Shown piece by piece: positions 19,361-28,506 of a stretch of DNA of 64,000 nt (the stretch's first letter is position 1; each line of letters starts with the position of its first letter). The notes under the pieces were generated by a model. It made no database searches. It was not told the origin of the DNA and worked only from the letters and a program-made list of their open reading frames with translations. The position numbers and the translations under genes are program-made. The DNA comes from Thiomicrorhabdus sp033238645 (GTDB lineage Bacteria > Pseudomonadota > Gammaproteobacteria > Thiomicrospirales > Thiomicrospiraceae), in the NCBI GenBank assembly GCA_033238645.1, contig BQXR01000002.1, positions 186,001 to 250,000 of the forward strand. Reading direction: 5' to 3'.

Positions 19361-21277
19361 ATGAGCACACAAGATTCTACATATGATGTCATTATTGTTG
19401 GTGGTGGACACGCGGGTACAGAAGCGGCACTAGCATCGGCAAGAATGGGCTTGAATACCATTTTGCTCACTCATAATATTGATACCCTTGGTCAAATGTC
19501 TTGTAACCCAGCGATTGGTGGAATTGGTAAAGGCCATTTAGTTAAGGAGATTGATGCTTTAGGTGGTGTCATGGCCATTGCTATTGATGAAGCAGGTATT
19601 CAGTTTAGAACTTTGAATGCATCTAAAGGCCCAGCTGTAAGAGCGACCCGAGCTCAAGCAGATCGTGTATTGTATCGCCAAGCAATTCTTACACGTTTAG
19701 AAAATCAAGATAACCTAACTATTTTTCAGCAGCCAGTAGATGATGTGATTTTAGAGGGCAATACCGTACGGGGTGTTGAAACTAAAATGGGGCTTAAGTT
19801 CTACGCCCATCAAGTTGTTCTCACAGTTGGCACTTTCTTAGCAGGTCGTATTCATATCGGCCTGCATAATTATGAAGGGGGTCGTGCAGGAGATGAGCCA
19901 GCAAATAAGTTGGCCGAAAAACTGCGTGAGTTGTCGCTCCCAGTTGGCAGGTTAAAAACGGGTACACCGCCTAGAATTGATGCCAGAACAGTTGATTTTT
20001 CGGTAATGCAAATTCAGCCTGGTGATGATCCTGTACCTGTGTTCTCGTATATGGGCAAGGCATCCATGCATCCGCAGCAAGTACCTTGTTACATTACCTA
20101 TACCAATAGCAAAACGCACGATGTGATTATGGCTTCGCTTGGTCAGTCACCTATGTATTCAGATCAGGGTGAAATTGATAGTGTTGGGCCTCGTTATTGT
20201 CCATCTATCGAAGATAAGGTGATGCGTTTTGCTGACAAAGATAAGCATCAAGTGTTTATTGAGCCAGAAGGTTTGACGACCAATGAGTTATATCCTAATG
20301 GTATCTCTACAAGTCTGCCTTATGAAACACAGGTCAAGATTGTTCAGTCAATGCAAGGGTTAGAAAATGCCAAAATTATGCGCCCTGGCTATGCAATAGA
20401 ATATGATTATTTTGACCCTCGTGGCCTAAAACCTACTCTTGAAACGGAAGCAATTACAGGATTGTACTTTGCAGGGCAGATCAACGGTACGACGGGTTAT
20501 GAAGAAGCAGCAGCACAGGGGCTTTTAGCAGGGATCAATGCAGCACGTCGTGCTCAGGATAAAGAGCAGTGGTATCCACGTCGAGATGAAGCCTATTTAG
20601 GTGTTTTGGTTGATGATCTCGTGACTATGGGTACGACTGAGCCTTATCGCATGTTTACGTCACGAGCAGAGTACCGTCTGATGTTACGTGAAGATAATGC
20701 AGATCAGCGTCTAACACCAATTGCCCGAGAAATGGGTTTGATTGATGATGTGCGTTGGAGTGCCTATCAATCAAAGCTAGAGACACTTGAAAAAGAAGTT
20801 TCACGCTTAAAAGAGACCTGGATCTATCCATCGCATGAAGATGCTAAACAAGCTGAAGTATTAATGGAGTTGCCCCTAAGCAAGGAACAAACACTTTTTG
20901 ACCTTCTAAAGCGCCCTAAGGTTGCTTATGCGGCTTTGGCTCAGTTGAATGTGTTTGGTGATGCTATTGATGATCCCATGGTCGTAGACCAGATTGAGAT
21001 AGAAGCTAAATATTCAGGTTATATTGATCGTCAGATTCAGCAGATTGATAAAATTAAACGATCTGAAGCAGTCGTTATTCCTGATGATCTGGATTTAGAC
21101 ATTATCTCTGGATTATCAAATGAAGTGAAACAAAAAATTAGAGACCATAAGCCTACTAATTTGGGTATGGCAAGTCGTATTCAGGGTATAACACCAGCAG
21201 CTATCTCTATTCTATTGATCGCCATAAAAAAAGCACGATCCAACGGTGGTAAGGGTATAAGTTCGGTTCCAGATTAA
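19361..21277 (+). CDS. mnmG: tRNA U34 carboxymethylaminomethyl-modifying enzyme MnmG (GidA)
   Basis: FAD-dependent subunit of the MnmEG complex, which adds the (carboxymethyl)aminomethyl group to wobble U34 of several tRNAs. At 638 residues it is the normal length. It has the N-terminal dinucleotide fold IIVGGGHAGTEAA, the conserved SCNPAIGGIGKGHLVKE stretch, KTGTPPRID, GQINGTTGYEEAAAQGL, and the C-terminal MnmE-binding helical domain. The gap to rsmG is 59 bp, and the mnmG-rsmG-parAB-atp order is a hallmark of origin-proximal proteobacterial DNA. No perfect DnaA-box cluster is seen in the 223 bp upstream. Confidence 0.98.
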   Translation: MSTQDSTYDVIIVGGGHAGTEAALASARMGLNTILLTHNIDTLGQMSCNPAIGGIGKGHLVKEIDALGGVMAIAIDEAGIQFRTLNASKGPAVRATRAQADRVLYRQAILTRLENQDNLTIFQQPVDDVILEGNTVRGVETKMGLKFYAHQVVLTVGTFLAGRIHIGLHNYEGGRAGDEPANKLAEKLRELSLPVGRLKTGTPPRIDARTVDFSVMQIQPGDDPVPVFSYMGKASMHPQQVPCYITYTNSKTHDVIMASLGQSPMYSDQGEIDSVGPRYCPSIEDKVMRFADKDKHQVFIEPEGLTTNELYPNGISTSLPYETQVKIVQSMQGLENAKIMRPGYAIEYDYFDPRGLKPTLETEAITGLYFAGQINGTTGYEEAAAQGLLAGINAARRAQDKEQWYPRRDEAYLGVLVDDLVTMGTTEPYRMFTSRAEYRLMLREDNADQRLTPIAREMGLIDDVRWSAYQSKLETLEKEVSRLKETWIYPSHEDAKQAEVLMELPLSKEQTLFDLLKRPKVAYAALAQLNVFGDAIDDPMVVDQIEIEAKYSGYIDRQIQQIDKIKRSEAVVIPDDLDLDIISGLSNEVKQKIRDHKPTNLGMASRIQGITPAAISILLIAIKKARSNGGKGISSVPD

Positions 21278-21336
21278 TACAAAAAAATTGCAATTAAAGC
21301 CTTAATAAAGGCAAATTTATCTATTTCAGGTTATAT

Positions 21337-21966
21337 ATGACATTAAGCACCTTACAGCCACAGCTCGAAGCTGGATTGGCAGAGCTATCAATCAAGGCAA
21401 CGGAGCATCAGGTCGAACAATTGATTCAATATTTGACCTTGCTACAAAAGTGGAATAAGGTTTACAACCTAACAGCAATACGTGATCCAAAAGAGATGCT
21501 GGTTAAACATCTTTTGGACAGTTTGGCAGTTGTACCGTACATCACTGGTCAGCGAATTATTGATGTTGGCACGGGTGGTGGTGTACCAGGGATTCCGTTA
21601 GCGATTATGTTCCCAGAGAGACAAATTGATCTTCTGGATAGTAATAGTAAAAAAACACGATTCTTGATTCAGGCTAAAGCGGAGTTAGGTTTAGCAAACT
21701 CTAAAGTCATTCATGAGCGTGTAGAAAATTATAATCCAGCACTTGTGTATGACAGTGTCATCTCCCGTGCTTTTGCCTCAATGGCTGATATGCTGCACTG
21801 GACCGATCATTTGATTGCCGATCATGGTATTTGGTGGGCAATGAAGGCGCAGAAAGAGTTTGAAGATTTATCTGCTCTGCCTGGCAAAGTTCGGATTCAA
21901 GAGGCCATTGAATTAAATGTACCAGGGCTAGGTGCCGACAGAATGCTGTTGAAAGTCATTAAATAA
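21337..21966 (+). CDS. rsmG: 16S rRNA m7G527 methyltransferase RsmG (GidB)
   Basis: SAM-dependent methylation of G527 in 16S rRNA; its loss gives low-level streptomycin resistance in other bacteria. The 209 residues match the family. SAM-binding motif IDVGTGGGVPGIPLA and the preceding LVKHLLDSLAV are typical, and SRAFASM is the conserved motif IV region. It lies 59 bp after mnmG and 28 bp before parA, all in one direction. Confidence 0.97.
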   Translation: MTLSTLQPQLEAGLAELSIKATEHQVEQLIQYLTLLQKWNKVYNLTAIRDPKEMLVKHLLDSLAVVPYITGQRIIDVGTGGGVPGIPLAIMFPERQIDLLDSNSKKTRFLIQAKAELGLANSKVIHERVENYNPALVYDSVISRAFASMADMLHWTDHLIADHGIWWAMKAQKEFEDLSALPGKVRIQEAIELNVPGLGADRMLLKVIK

Positions 21967-21994
21967 ATTTAACCTCTAAGTCTAAGGACGTTTT

Positions 21995-22762
21995 GTGGGA
22001 AGAGTAGTTGCAATTGCCAATCAAAAAGGCGGGGTGGGTAAAACCACGACGAGTGTCAATTTAGCGTGTGCTTTAGGGCGTTTAGGTAAAAAAGTTTTGC
22101 TGATTGATCTTGACCCACAAGGAAATGCAACCGTTTCTGTAGGGGTAGATAAAGACGAGTTGAATGCATCCATATTTGAAGTATTGATTGGTGAAATTAA
22201 AGCCAAAGCTGCTATCTTAAATATTGGACAAGCTACCATAGATCTTCTGCCTGCTAATGGCGATTTAACCGCTGCTGAAGTTGCCTTGCTTGAAGAAGAT
22301 ATGGGGCCTAAGCGACTTAAAAAAGCACTAAAAAAAATCCGTAATCAATATGATGCCATCGTTATAGATTGTCCTCCAACCTTAAATATGCTGACCCTGA
22401 ATGCACTGACCGCTGCGGACGGGATTATCGTACCTGTTCAGTGTGAGTATTTTGCACTAGAAGGTTTGTCTGCGCTGATGGGGACCATTGATACCATACG
22501 GGATCAGTTAAACCCGGATCTACACGTGGATGGTCTACTAAGAACCATGCATGATCGTCGTAATAATTTGGCAAACGATGTTTCTGATGAGTTGGTTAAG
22601 CATTTTGGAATGAAGGTATTGCAGACTATTATTCCTAGGAATGTCCGTTTAGCAGAAGCACCAAGTCATGGTGAGTCAATTATTGATTATGATCCCGCTT
22701 CAAACGGTGCTATCGCATATTTGGCGCTAGGCAACGAGTGGATTCGTAAAACTCAAATCTAA
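21995..22762 (+). CDS. parA: Chromosome-partitioning ATPase ParA/Soj
   Basis: Walker-type ATPase that positions ParB-parS complexes during chromosome segregation. At 255 residues it is the chromosomal (short) ParA type without an N-terminal HTH. It carries the deviant Walker A KGGVGKTTTSVN right after the start, IDLDPQGNAT (Walker A') and VIDCPP (Walker B). It begins with GTG, preceded by CTAAGGACG as ribosome site. parB follows after 33 bp. Confidence 0.97.
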   Translation: MGRVVAIANQKGGVGKTTTSVNLACALGRLGKKVLLIDLDPQGNATVSVGVDKDELNASIFEVLIGEIKAKAAILNIGQATIDLLPANGDLTAAEVALLEEDMGPKRLKKALKKIRNQYDAIVIDCPPTLNMLTLNALTAADGIIVPVQCEYFALEGLSALMGTIDTIRDQLNPDLHVDGLLRTMHDRRNNLANDVSDELVKHFGMKVLQTIIPRNVRLAEAPSHGESIIDYDPASNGAIAYLALGNEWIRKTQI

Positions 22763-22795
22763 AGTTAGAACAAACTGTCAAAGGTAGGAAAACAC

Positions 22796-23665
22796 GTGGC
22801 TAAAAAACGCTCAGGTATGGGAAAGCTCGGCATTCATGCAATGATTGGCGCAAAGCAGAAGTCAGATAATAGTAATGCTGATATGCGAATTGAGAAGATA
22901 GACATTGATCAATTGCAGCCAGGACAGTATCAGCCTAGACAGCAATTTGAGGAAGAGTCTTTACTTGAGCTATCAGACTCAATTAAGGTGCAGGGATTGG
23001 TACAGCCAATTATTGTACGTCCTGTAGGGACAGATAGATTTGAAATTATTGCGGGTGAGCGTCGTTGGCGTGCGTCAAAATTAGCGGGCTTAGATAAGGT
23101 GTCCGTTGTCATTCGTCAAGCAGATAGTCAAGCAACCCTAGCAATGGCACTAGTAGAAAATATACAGCGTGAAGACCTAAATCCTATTGAGACAGCGATC
23201 GGTTTAAAGCGTCTATTGAAAGAGTTTGACCTGACTCAGCAAGCAGTTGCAGATGCAGTAGGTAGATCCCGTGCATCAGTATCGAACTTATTACGCCTTC
23301 TTAAATTACCAAAAAGTATTCAGACGGCACTTCATGATGGTCTGATTAGCATGGGGCATGCTAGAGCAATTATAAGTTTACCTGAGGGTACTCAGAAAGA
23401 GTTATCTAAAAAAGCAATTGATAAAGGCTGGTCAGTACGTGAAATGGAAGAGGCTGTACAGCAGAAGCTTGTGCCTAAGCAGTTAATGAGCAAAGCAAGG
23501 CGTAATGCCATTCCGAATATTGATGCTGTGATGGAAAAGCAGGGAATACTTGCAAAAAAGATAAGTGCGAAAGTAAAAATAAATCACCAGGCAACGGGTC
23601 AAGGTAAGATTGAGATCAGCTATAAAAATATAGAAGAACTTAATCGCTTAATGGATCTATTTTAA
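22796..23665 (+). CDS. parB: Chromosome-partitioning protein ParB
   Basis: CTPase and site-specific DNA-binding protein that spreads from parS. The 289 residues hold GQYQPRQQF, the CTP-binding GERRWRA and ENIQREDLNP motifs, a helix-turn-helix (TQQAVADAVGRSRASVSNLL) that reads parS, and a C-terminal dimerisation helix. The GTG start has GGTAGGAAAAC upstream. A candidate parS palindrome is at 111-126. The 271-bp gap before atpZ probably carries the atp promoter; TATAAT occurs at 23746, but I see no convincing -35. Confidence 0.97.
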   Translation: MAKKRSGMGKLGIHAMIGAKQKSDNSNADMRIEKIDIDQLQPGQYQPRQQFEEESLLELSDSIKVQGLVQPIIVRPVGTDRFEIIAGERRWRASKLAGLDKVSVVIRQADSQATLAMALVENIQREDLNPIETAIGLKRLLKEFDLTQQAVADAVGRSRASVSNLLRLLKLPKSIQTALHDGLISMGHARAIISLPEGTQKELSKKAIDKGWSVREMEEAVQQKLVPKQLMSKARRNAIPNIDAVMEKQGILAKKISAKVKINHQATGQGKIEISYKNIEELNRLMDLF

Positions 23666-23936
23666 GGTTCAGAATAGAAAGTTAGATCAAGAATTTTGAT
23701 GCTAAATATAGGAAATAGTCTATAAGTTGTTTCAGAATAACTATTTATAATGTCTTGTATATAGTGTTATTAATAGCTTTGGTCGCACTATGTTGTGGTC
23801 TGAGAAAATAATATGGAAAAAAGCGCAGTTTTGAAAATTAGGGTCTGGCTTTTAGCCTTATAAAATATTATCATGGGCGCCCATTTAGCTTGAACTTGCT
23901 TCAAGTTGAAAGTATCATTACGGGGTTTGCCGCTAC

Positions 23937-24221
23937 ATGAATGAGTCGGAAAAGTATAGGATTGATCCAAAAAAGGCTGAGGCACCAAGTCCAGCAGCTA
24001 ATTTTTTATTGATTAGTGCAGGCTCAATTTTTACATCAACTGTTATTGCTGGATTTCTTGTTGGGTATTTTATTGACTATTTGTTAGGTACGATGCCAAT
24101 ATTTTTTCTTGCATGTGGTGTATTAGGCTTTGTTGGTGGTATGCAAAAAGTAGTACATCTAACTAAAAGGTTAGATAACACCGGAACTCCAGAGAAAAGT
24201 GATGATCAAAAAACTGGATAA
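23937..24221 (+). CDS. atpZ: AtpZ/AtpI-type ATP synthase accessory membrane protein
   Basis: A 94-residue protein with two membrane helices (about residues 23-50 and 54-75, the second rich in Gly) and charged ends, typical of AtpZ (putative F0F1-ATPase subunit). AtpZ and AtpI help assemble the c-ring and may affect Mg2+ supply. It is the first gene of the atp operon and overlaps atpI by about 20 bp in another frame, suggesting coupled translation. No strong ribosome site was seen; the ATG at 23937 follows GGGGTTTGCCGCTAC. Confidence 0.8.
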   Translation: MNESEKYRIDPKKAEAPSPAANFLLISAGSIFTSTVIAGFLVGYFIDYLLGTMPIFFLACGVLGFVGGMQKVVHLTKRLDNTGTPEKSDDQKTG

Positions 24222-24567
24222 TGTGTACAAAATCCAGATCTTAATAGGTCTGGTCTCTGTTGTAGTCTATGCCTTCTTAGGTCAGGCTGCTGGAGCTAGT
24301 TATGGCTTCTTCGTTGGAATGATGAATGTGCTGATGTTGAGTTTTACCTTTGGTAAGGCAAGTCAACAAGCAGAAGAAGATCCAAAGGCTGGAATACTAA
24401 TTTTATATATGAGTGCAGTGATTAGGTTTGTCCTATTGGCTGTGCTATTTGTTTTAGGGTTGTCTAACCTAGACGAGAGTCAAGCTTTTCCAGTGGTGTT
24501 AACGTTTGTGTTAATGCAACTTGGACAGCTTTTCAATCTGAAAGGCAAAAGACGTTTAACTGATTAA
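24202..24567 (+). CDS. atpI: ATP synthase subunit I
   Basis: Non-essential assembly factor (c-ring chaperone) of F-type ATP synthase. It has four predicted membrane helices in 121 residues, as in the family; charged IKKLDNVYKIQ precedes TM1 and the C-terminal LFNLKGKRRLTD is basic. The ATG at 24202 is preferred over the adjacent GTG at 24199; GAGAAAAGTG upstream offers a weak ribosome site. It overlaps the atpZ end and is followed 11 bp later by atpB. Confidence 0.85.
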   Translation: MIKKLDNVYKIQILIGLVSVVVYAFLGQAAGASYGFFVGMMNVLMLSFTFGKASQQAEEDPKAGILILYMSAVIRFVLLAVLFVLGLSNLDESQAFPVVLTFVLMQLGQLFNLKGKRRLTD

Positions 24568-24578
24568 GGAGTAGACCA

Positions 24579-25433
24579 TTGAGTGCTGAAAAGATGGGAA
24601 CAGTCGAGTATATTCAACATCACTTGACTAATAATCAATTAGCTCTGACTGCGGATGCAGCAGAAGCAATTGAAAAAGGGCAAATGACGTTTTGGGCGCT
24701 TAACCTAGACACTATTGCAGTGAGTTTTTTGCTTGGTGCGTTGATTATTTTTACGGCCATGCGCCTAGGTAAACAGTTAGAAACAGGAAGACCTGGTGGG
24801 TTTCAGAATTTTGTTGAGTCTATTTTAGATTTCGTATCAACAAATGTAAGAGATGCATTCCCTGGACATAATCCACTTATTGCTCCTTTAGCTCTAACAA
24901 TCTTCATTTGGGTTTGGTTAATGAACTTTATGGATATGATCCCAGTTGATCTATTCCCTGTTCTGTTTCAAATCATTACTGGTGATTCTCACGCATACTT
25001 GAAGATAGTACCTACAACAGATTTGAACACGACTCTAGCGATGGCATTGGTTGTATTTGCACTGATTATTTTCTACAGTATTAAAATTAAAGGATTATGG
25101 GGCTTTACTAAAATGTTCCTTTTCCACCCGTTTGGAAAGTTTTTTGTACCTGTGAATATCGTAATGACATTCATTGAAGAAATTTCTAAGCCTCTATCTC
25201 TTGCTCTGCGTTTATTCGGTAACCTATTCGCAGGGGAACTCGTATTCCTATTGATCGCTTTGATCGGTGGAACATTAGCAGTGGGTGCCGCTGCTCTATT
25301 CTGGGCTCCATTACAAATTGTATTGGATTTAGCATGGTTGATCTTCCATTTATTGGTAATCACTCTGCAAGCCTTCATCTTTATGGTGTTAACGATTGTT
25401 TACCTGGGAATGGCTCACGACGAAGGTCACTAG
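24579..25433 (+). CDS. atpB: ATP synthase F0 subunit a
   Basis: Proton half-channel subunit in the inner membrane, 284 residues with five to six helices. The essential Arg lies in SLALRLFGNLFAGE (TM4), and the TM5 segment LQAFIFMVLTIVYLGMA is typical. It starts with TTG (24579) after a strong AAGGAG; an ATG at 24594 is the alternative. A long gap of 142 bp to atpE contains a hairpin and a U-rich leader. Confidence 0.97.
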   Translation: MSAEKMGTVEYIQHHLTNNQLALTADAAEAIEKGQMTFWALNLDTIAVSFLLGALIIFTAMRLGKQLETGRPGGFQNFVESILDFVSTNVRDAFPGHNPLIAPLALTIFIWVWLMNFMDMIPVDLFPVLFQIITGDSHAYLKIVPTTDLNTTLAMALVVFALIIFYSIKIKGLWGFTKMFLFHPFGKFFVPVNIVMTFIEEISKPLSLALRLFGNLFAGELVFLLIALIGGTLAVGAAALFWAPLQIVLDLAWLIFHLLVITLQAFIFMVLTIVYLGMAHDEGH

Positions 25434-25459
25434 GTTCCTAAGTAACAATTTCAGAATAG

Positions 25460-25481
25460 ATGGGCTAGCTTGCTAGCTCAT
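25460..25481 (+). promoter_or_regulatory. Hairpin between atpB and atpE
   Basis: GCTAGC at 25464 and GCTAGC at 25472 are self-complementary, and the surrounding ATGGGCTAGCTTGCTAGCTC can fold into a stem of about ten pairs with a two-base turn. It may protect the atpE transcript end or separate translation of a from c; this is inference. Confidence 0.45.
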
Positions 25482-25544
25482 CAAAAGGGTTTAAGCGCAC
25501 CTGCTACTGTTTCATTACTAGGCAAAAAGCTTTTTTAACTTTAC

Positions 25545-25568
25545 TTTTTTTAACTTTAAACTTTGGAG
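25545..25568 (+). promoter_or_regulatory. U-rich translational enhancer and SD of atpE
   Basis: The stretch TTTTAACTTTAAACTTTGGA before the c-subunit start resembles the E. coli atpE enhancer TTTTAACTGAAACAAACTGG. In E. coli it raises c-subunit synthesis to meet the high c stoichiometry. A shorter TTTTTTAACTTTA copy lies just upstream. Confidence 0.55.
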
Positions 25569-25575
25569 AAAATCG

Positions 25576-25866
25576 ATGGAAGTAACTGCTACTATGATTG
25601 CTGATATCTATGCTGCAACTGCGATTGGTGTAGGTGTAATTTTGGCTGCTGCTGGACTGGGTTCAGCTATTGGTTGGGGTCTTATCTGTTCTAAAACTCT
25701 TGAAGGTATTGCACGTCAGCCAGAAATGCGTCCAGCATTAATGACTAACATGTTCATCTTCGCTGGTTTGATGGAGTCATTCCCATTCATCATCCTAGCA
25801 TTCGCAATGTGGTTCTTATTTGCTAACCCATTCGTTGGTGCAATGACTGCTGCTTTAGGTGCATAA
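25576..25866 (+). CDS. atpE: ATP synthase F0 subunit c
   Basis: Ring-forming proteolipid carrying the ion-binding carboxylate, here Glu67 (AGLMESFPFI). It has 96 residues and two helices joined by the conserved polar loop LEGIARQPEMR. The first helix has the GLGSAIGWG glycine pattern; a Trp stands where Na+-type rings have Gln, so a proton-type ring is likely (inference). It is slightly longer than the E. coli subunit (79) at both ends. TTTGGAG precedes the ATG. Confidence 0.97.
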   Translation: MEVTATMIADIYAATAIGVGVILAAAGLGSAIGWGLICSKTLEGIARQPEMRPALMTNMFIFAGLMESFPFIILAFAMWFLFANPFVGAMTAALGA

Positions 25867-25916
25867 TCCTAAGCAACTGTACAAATTAACTAATAACGAA
25901 TGGCGAGGTAACCACT

Positions 25917-26387
25917 GTGAATATTAACGCAACGCTTCTCATCCAGATGATCGCATTTATTGCATTAATCTGGTTTGTGAACAAAGTGCTGTGGGGCCCA
26001 CTTTCTAAGTTAATGGAAGATCGTCAGAAAAAGATTTCTGATGGACTTTCAGCCGCTGAGAAAGGTAAGCATGAACTTGAGTTGGCTGAACAAAAAGCTA
26101 AAGACGTTCTTAAAGACGTTAAATCTCAAGCTCAAAATATACTTAGTCAAGCTGAAAAGCGTGGTTCTGAAATCGTAGAAGATGCGAAAGTAAAAGCTAC
26201 CGAAGAAGCTGACCGTATTAAAGCTTCAGCCCAAGCAGAAATAGAGCAAGAAGTAAGTCGTGCAAGAGAGGAACTTCGTAAAGAAGTGGCTTCAATTGCG
26301 GTTTCTGGTGCAGAGAAGATTCTTGGAAAAGAAATTGATGCTGCAACACATAACGACATGCTTGAAACCTTGGTTAAATCAATCTAA
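25917..26387 (+). CDS. atpF: ATP synthase F0 subunit b
   Basis: Peripheral-stalk subunit: one N-terminal membrane helix (LIQMIAFIALIWFVNKVLW) followed by a long Ala/Glu/Lys-rich coiled coil to residue 156, the exact length of E. coli b. The start is GTG with GCGAGGTAACC upstream. It is 50 bp after atpE and 11 bp before atpH. Confidence 0.97.
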   Translation: MNINATLLIQMIAFIALIWFVNKVLWGPLSKLMEDRQKKISDGLSAAEKGKHELELAEQKAKDVLKDVKSQAQNILSQAEKRGSEIVEDAKVKATEEADRIKASAQAEIEQEVSRAREELRKEVASIAVSGAEKILGKEIDAATHNDMLETLVKSI

Positions 26388-26398
26388 GGATAAACTCT

Positions 26399-26935
26399 AT
26401 GGCACAATTAATGACAATTGCACGACCTTACGCAGAAGCCGTTTTTGCTCTTTCTTCGGAAAAGCAAAACCTAGCTACATGGTCAGAAGAACTAGCAAAC
26501 CTAGCTACAATCGCTAAAGATGAAGCCATGGAAGCTATGATTAAGAATCCTAAATACTCAGCAGCTAATCTTGTTGCAGTATTCACTGATGTGATGGGTT
26601 CAAACCTGACTGCTGAAGGTAAAAACCTTCTTGTAGCTATGGCTGATAACAAACGTTTGTTAGCGCTTTCAGATGTTGCTGAAGTTTTTGAAACTTTAAA
26701 GGCAGAAGCTGAAAAACGTGTACGAGCAACTGTAATATCAGCGCGTGAAGCGACTGTCGAGCAGAAGAAAATATTAAGTGCTGCTTTAAATGCTAAGTTT
26801 GATGCCGAAGTAGAAATTACTTATGAAGAAGATTCTTCATTAGTCGGCGGAATTAAGATTAAAGTGGGTGACTGGGCTATTGATGGTTCAGCAGTATCAC
26901 AACTTAACAAACTTGGCGCAGCAATCGCCCAATAA
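26399..26935 (+). CDS. atpH: ATP synthase F1 subunit delta
   Basis: Links the peripheral stalk to the alpha3beta3 head. The 178 residues equal the usual length, with an N-terminal helical bundle (ARPYAEAVFAL) and the C-terminal signature SLVGGIKIKVGDWAIDGS. AAGGATAAACT precedes the ATG. It lies in the middle of the atp operon. Confidence 0.96.
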   Translation: MAQLMTIARPYAEAVFALSSEKQNLATWSEELANLATIAKDEAMEAMIKNPKYSAANLVAVFTDVMGSNLTAEGKNLLVAMADNKRLLALSDVAEVFETLKAEAEKRVRATVISAREATVEQKKILSAALNAKFDAEVEITYEEDSSLVGGIKIKVGDWAIDGSAVSQLNKLGAAIAQ

Positions 26936-26950
26936 TGGAGAGGAACAAAC

Positions 26951-28492
26951 ATGCAATTGAATGCCTCTGAAATCAGCAACCTAATCAAAGACCGTATTAA
27001 GGGTTTTGACGGTGCAGCTGAGTCTGGCAGCGAAGGAACAGTAGTTAGCATCGCAGATGGTATCGCACTAGTTCACGGTGTCTCAGACGTAATGTATGGT
27101 GAGATGGTTCAGTTCGACGAGAACACTTTCGGTATGGCTCTAAACTTAGAGACAGATTCCGTTGGTGTTGTTGTACTAAGTGAATATGAGCATATTTCTG
27201 AAGGTGACAAAGTAACTTGTACTGGTCGCATTTTAGAAGTACCAGTAGGTCCAGAAATGAACGGTCGTGTTGTTGACGCTTTAGGGCGTCCAGTAGACGG
27301 CAAAGGTCCTATCAATACTACTTTAACTTCACCAATCGAGCGTATCGCTCCTGGTGTTATCGATCGTCAATCTGTTGATGAGCCAATGATGACAGGTATC
27401 AAGTCTATCGACTCTATGATTCCTGTAGGACGTGGACAACGTGAGTTGATCATCGGAGATCGTCAGACTGGTAAAACGGCTATTGCTATCGATGCGATTA
27501 TTTCGCAGAAAAATACTGGTGTTAAATGTATTTATGTAGCTATGGGTCAAAAAGCTTCTACAGTAGCAAACGTTGCTCGTAAGCTGGAAGAGTATGGCGC
27601 TATGGATAACACTGTTATCGTAGCAGCTAACGCTTCAGATCCTGCTGCCCTTCAGTATCTAGCAGCATTTGCTGGTTGTGCTATGGGTGAGTATTATCGC
27701 GATCGTGGTGAAGATGCATTGATCATTTATGATGATTTGACTAAGCAAGCTCAGTCATACCGTCAGATCTCTTTGTTACTTCGTCGTCCTCCTGGTCGTG
27801 AAGCATTCCCTGGTGATATCTTCTATCTTCACTCTCGTTTACTTGAGCGTGCTGCTCGTGTAAGTGCTGACTATGTTGAGAAGTTCACAAATGGTGAAGT
27901 AAAAGGTAAGACAGGTTCTTTGACTGCGCTTCCTATTATCGAAACTCAGGCTGGTGATGTATCTGCTTTCGTACCAACTAACGTAATATCGATTACGGAT
28001 GGTCAGATCTTCTTAGAAACAAGCTTATTTACTCAAGGTATCCGTCCTGCTGTAAACGCTGGTCTTTCTGTATCACGTGTTGGTGGTGCCGCTCAGACCA
28101 AAGCGATTAAAAAGCTTGGTGGTGGTATTCGTCTTGATCTTGCTCAGTATCGTGAACTTGCGGCTTTCGCACAGTTTGCTTCTGATTTAGATGCGGCGAC
28201 TAAAGGTCAGTTAGAGCGTGGTAAACGTGTAACTGAGTTAATGAAGCAGAAGCAATTCTCTCCATTATCGATTGCTGAAATGGCTATCTCTTTGTACGCG
28301 GCAAACGAAGGTTATTTAGACGACGTAGACGTTGATAAAGTCCTAGACTTTGAAGCTGCTCTACACGCTCACTTAAACTCTGCTAACGCTGATCTAGCTG
28401 CCCTAATTAATGTTAAGGGTGACTGGACTAAAGATATCATTAGTGATGTTAAAGCTTGCGTAGAAGCGTTTAAGGCTAACGGCGTTTACTAA
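26951..28492 (+). CDS. atpA: ATP synthase F1 subunit alpha
   Basis: Non-catalytic nucleotide-binding head subunit, 513 residues as in E. coli. P-loop GDRQTGKTA near residue 170, and the family signature PAVNAGLSVSRVGGAAQ. GGAGAGGAAC precedes the ATG. Codon usage is biased toward U- and A-ending optimal codons, as for a highly expressed gene. Confidence 0.98.
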   Translation: MQLNASEISNLIKDRIKGFDGAAESGSEGTVVSIADGIALVHGVSDVMYGEMVQFDENTFGMALNLETDSVGVVVLSEYEHISEGDKVTCTGRILEVPVGPEMNGRVVDALGRPVDGKGPINTTLTSPIERIAPGVIDRQSVDEPMMTGIKSIDSMIPVGRGQRELIIGDRQTGKTAIAIDAIISQKNTGVKCIYVAMGQKASTVANVARKLEEYGAMDNTVIVAANASDPAALQYLAAFAGCAMGEYYRDRGEDALIIYDDLTKQAQSYRQISLLLRRPPGREAFPGDIFYLHSRLLERAARVSADYVEKFTNGEVKGKTGSLTALPIIETQAGDVSAFVPTNVISITDGQIFLETSLFTQGIRPAVNAGLSVSRVGGAAQTKAIKKLGGGIRLDLAQYRELAAFAQFASDLDAATKGQLERGKRVTELMKQKQFSPLSIAEMAISLYAANEGYLDDVDVDKVLDFEAALHAHLNSANADLAALINVKGDWTKDIISDVKACVEAFKANGVY

Positions 28493-28506
28493 TCAAGGAG
28501 TAGGCC

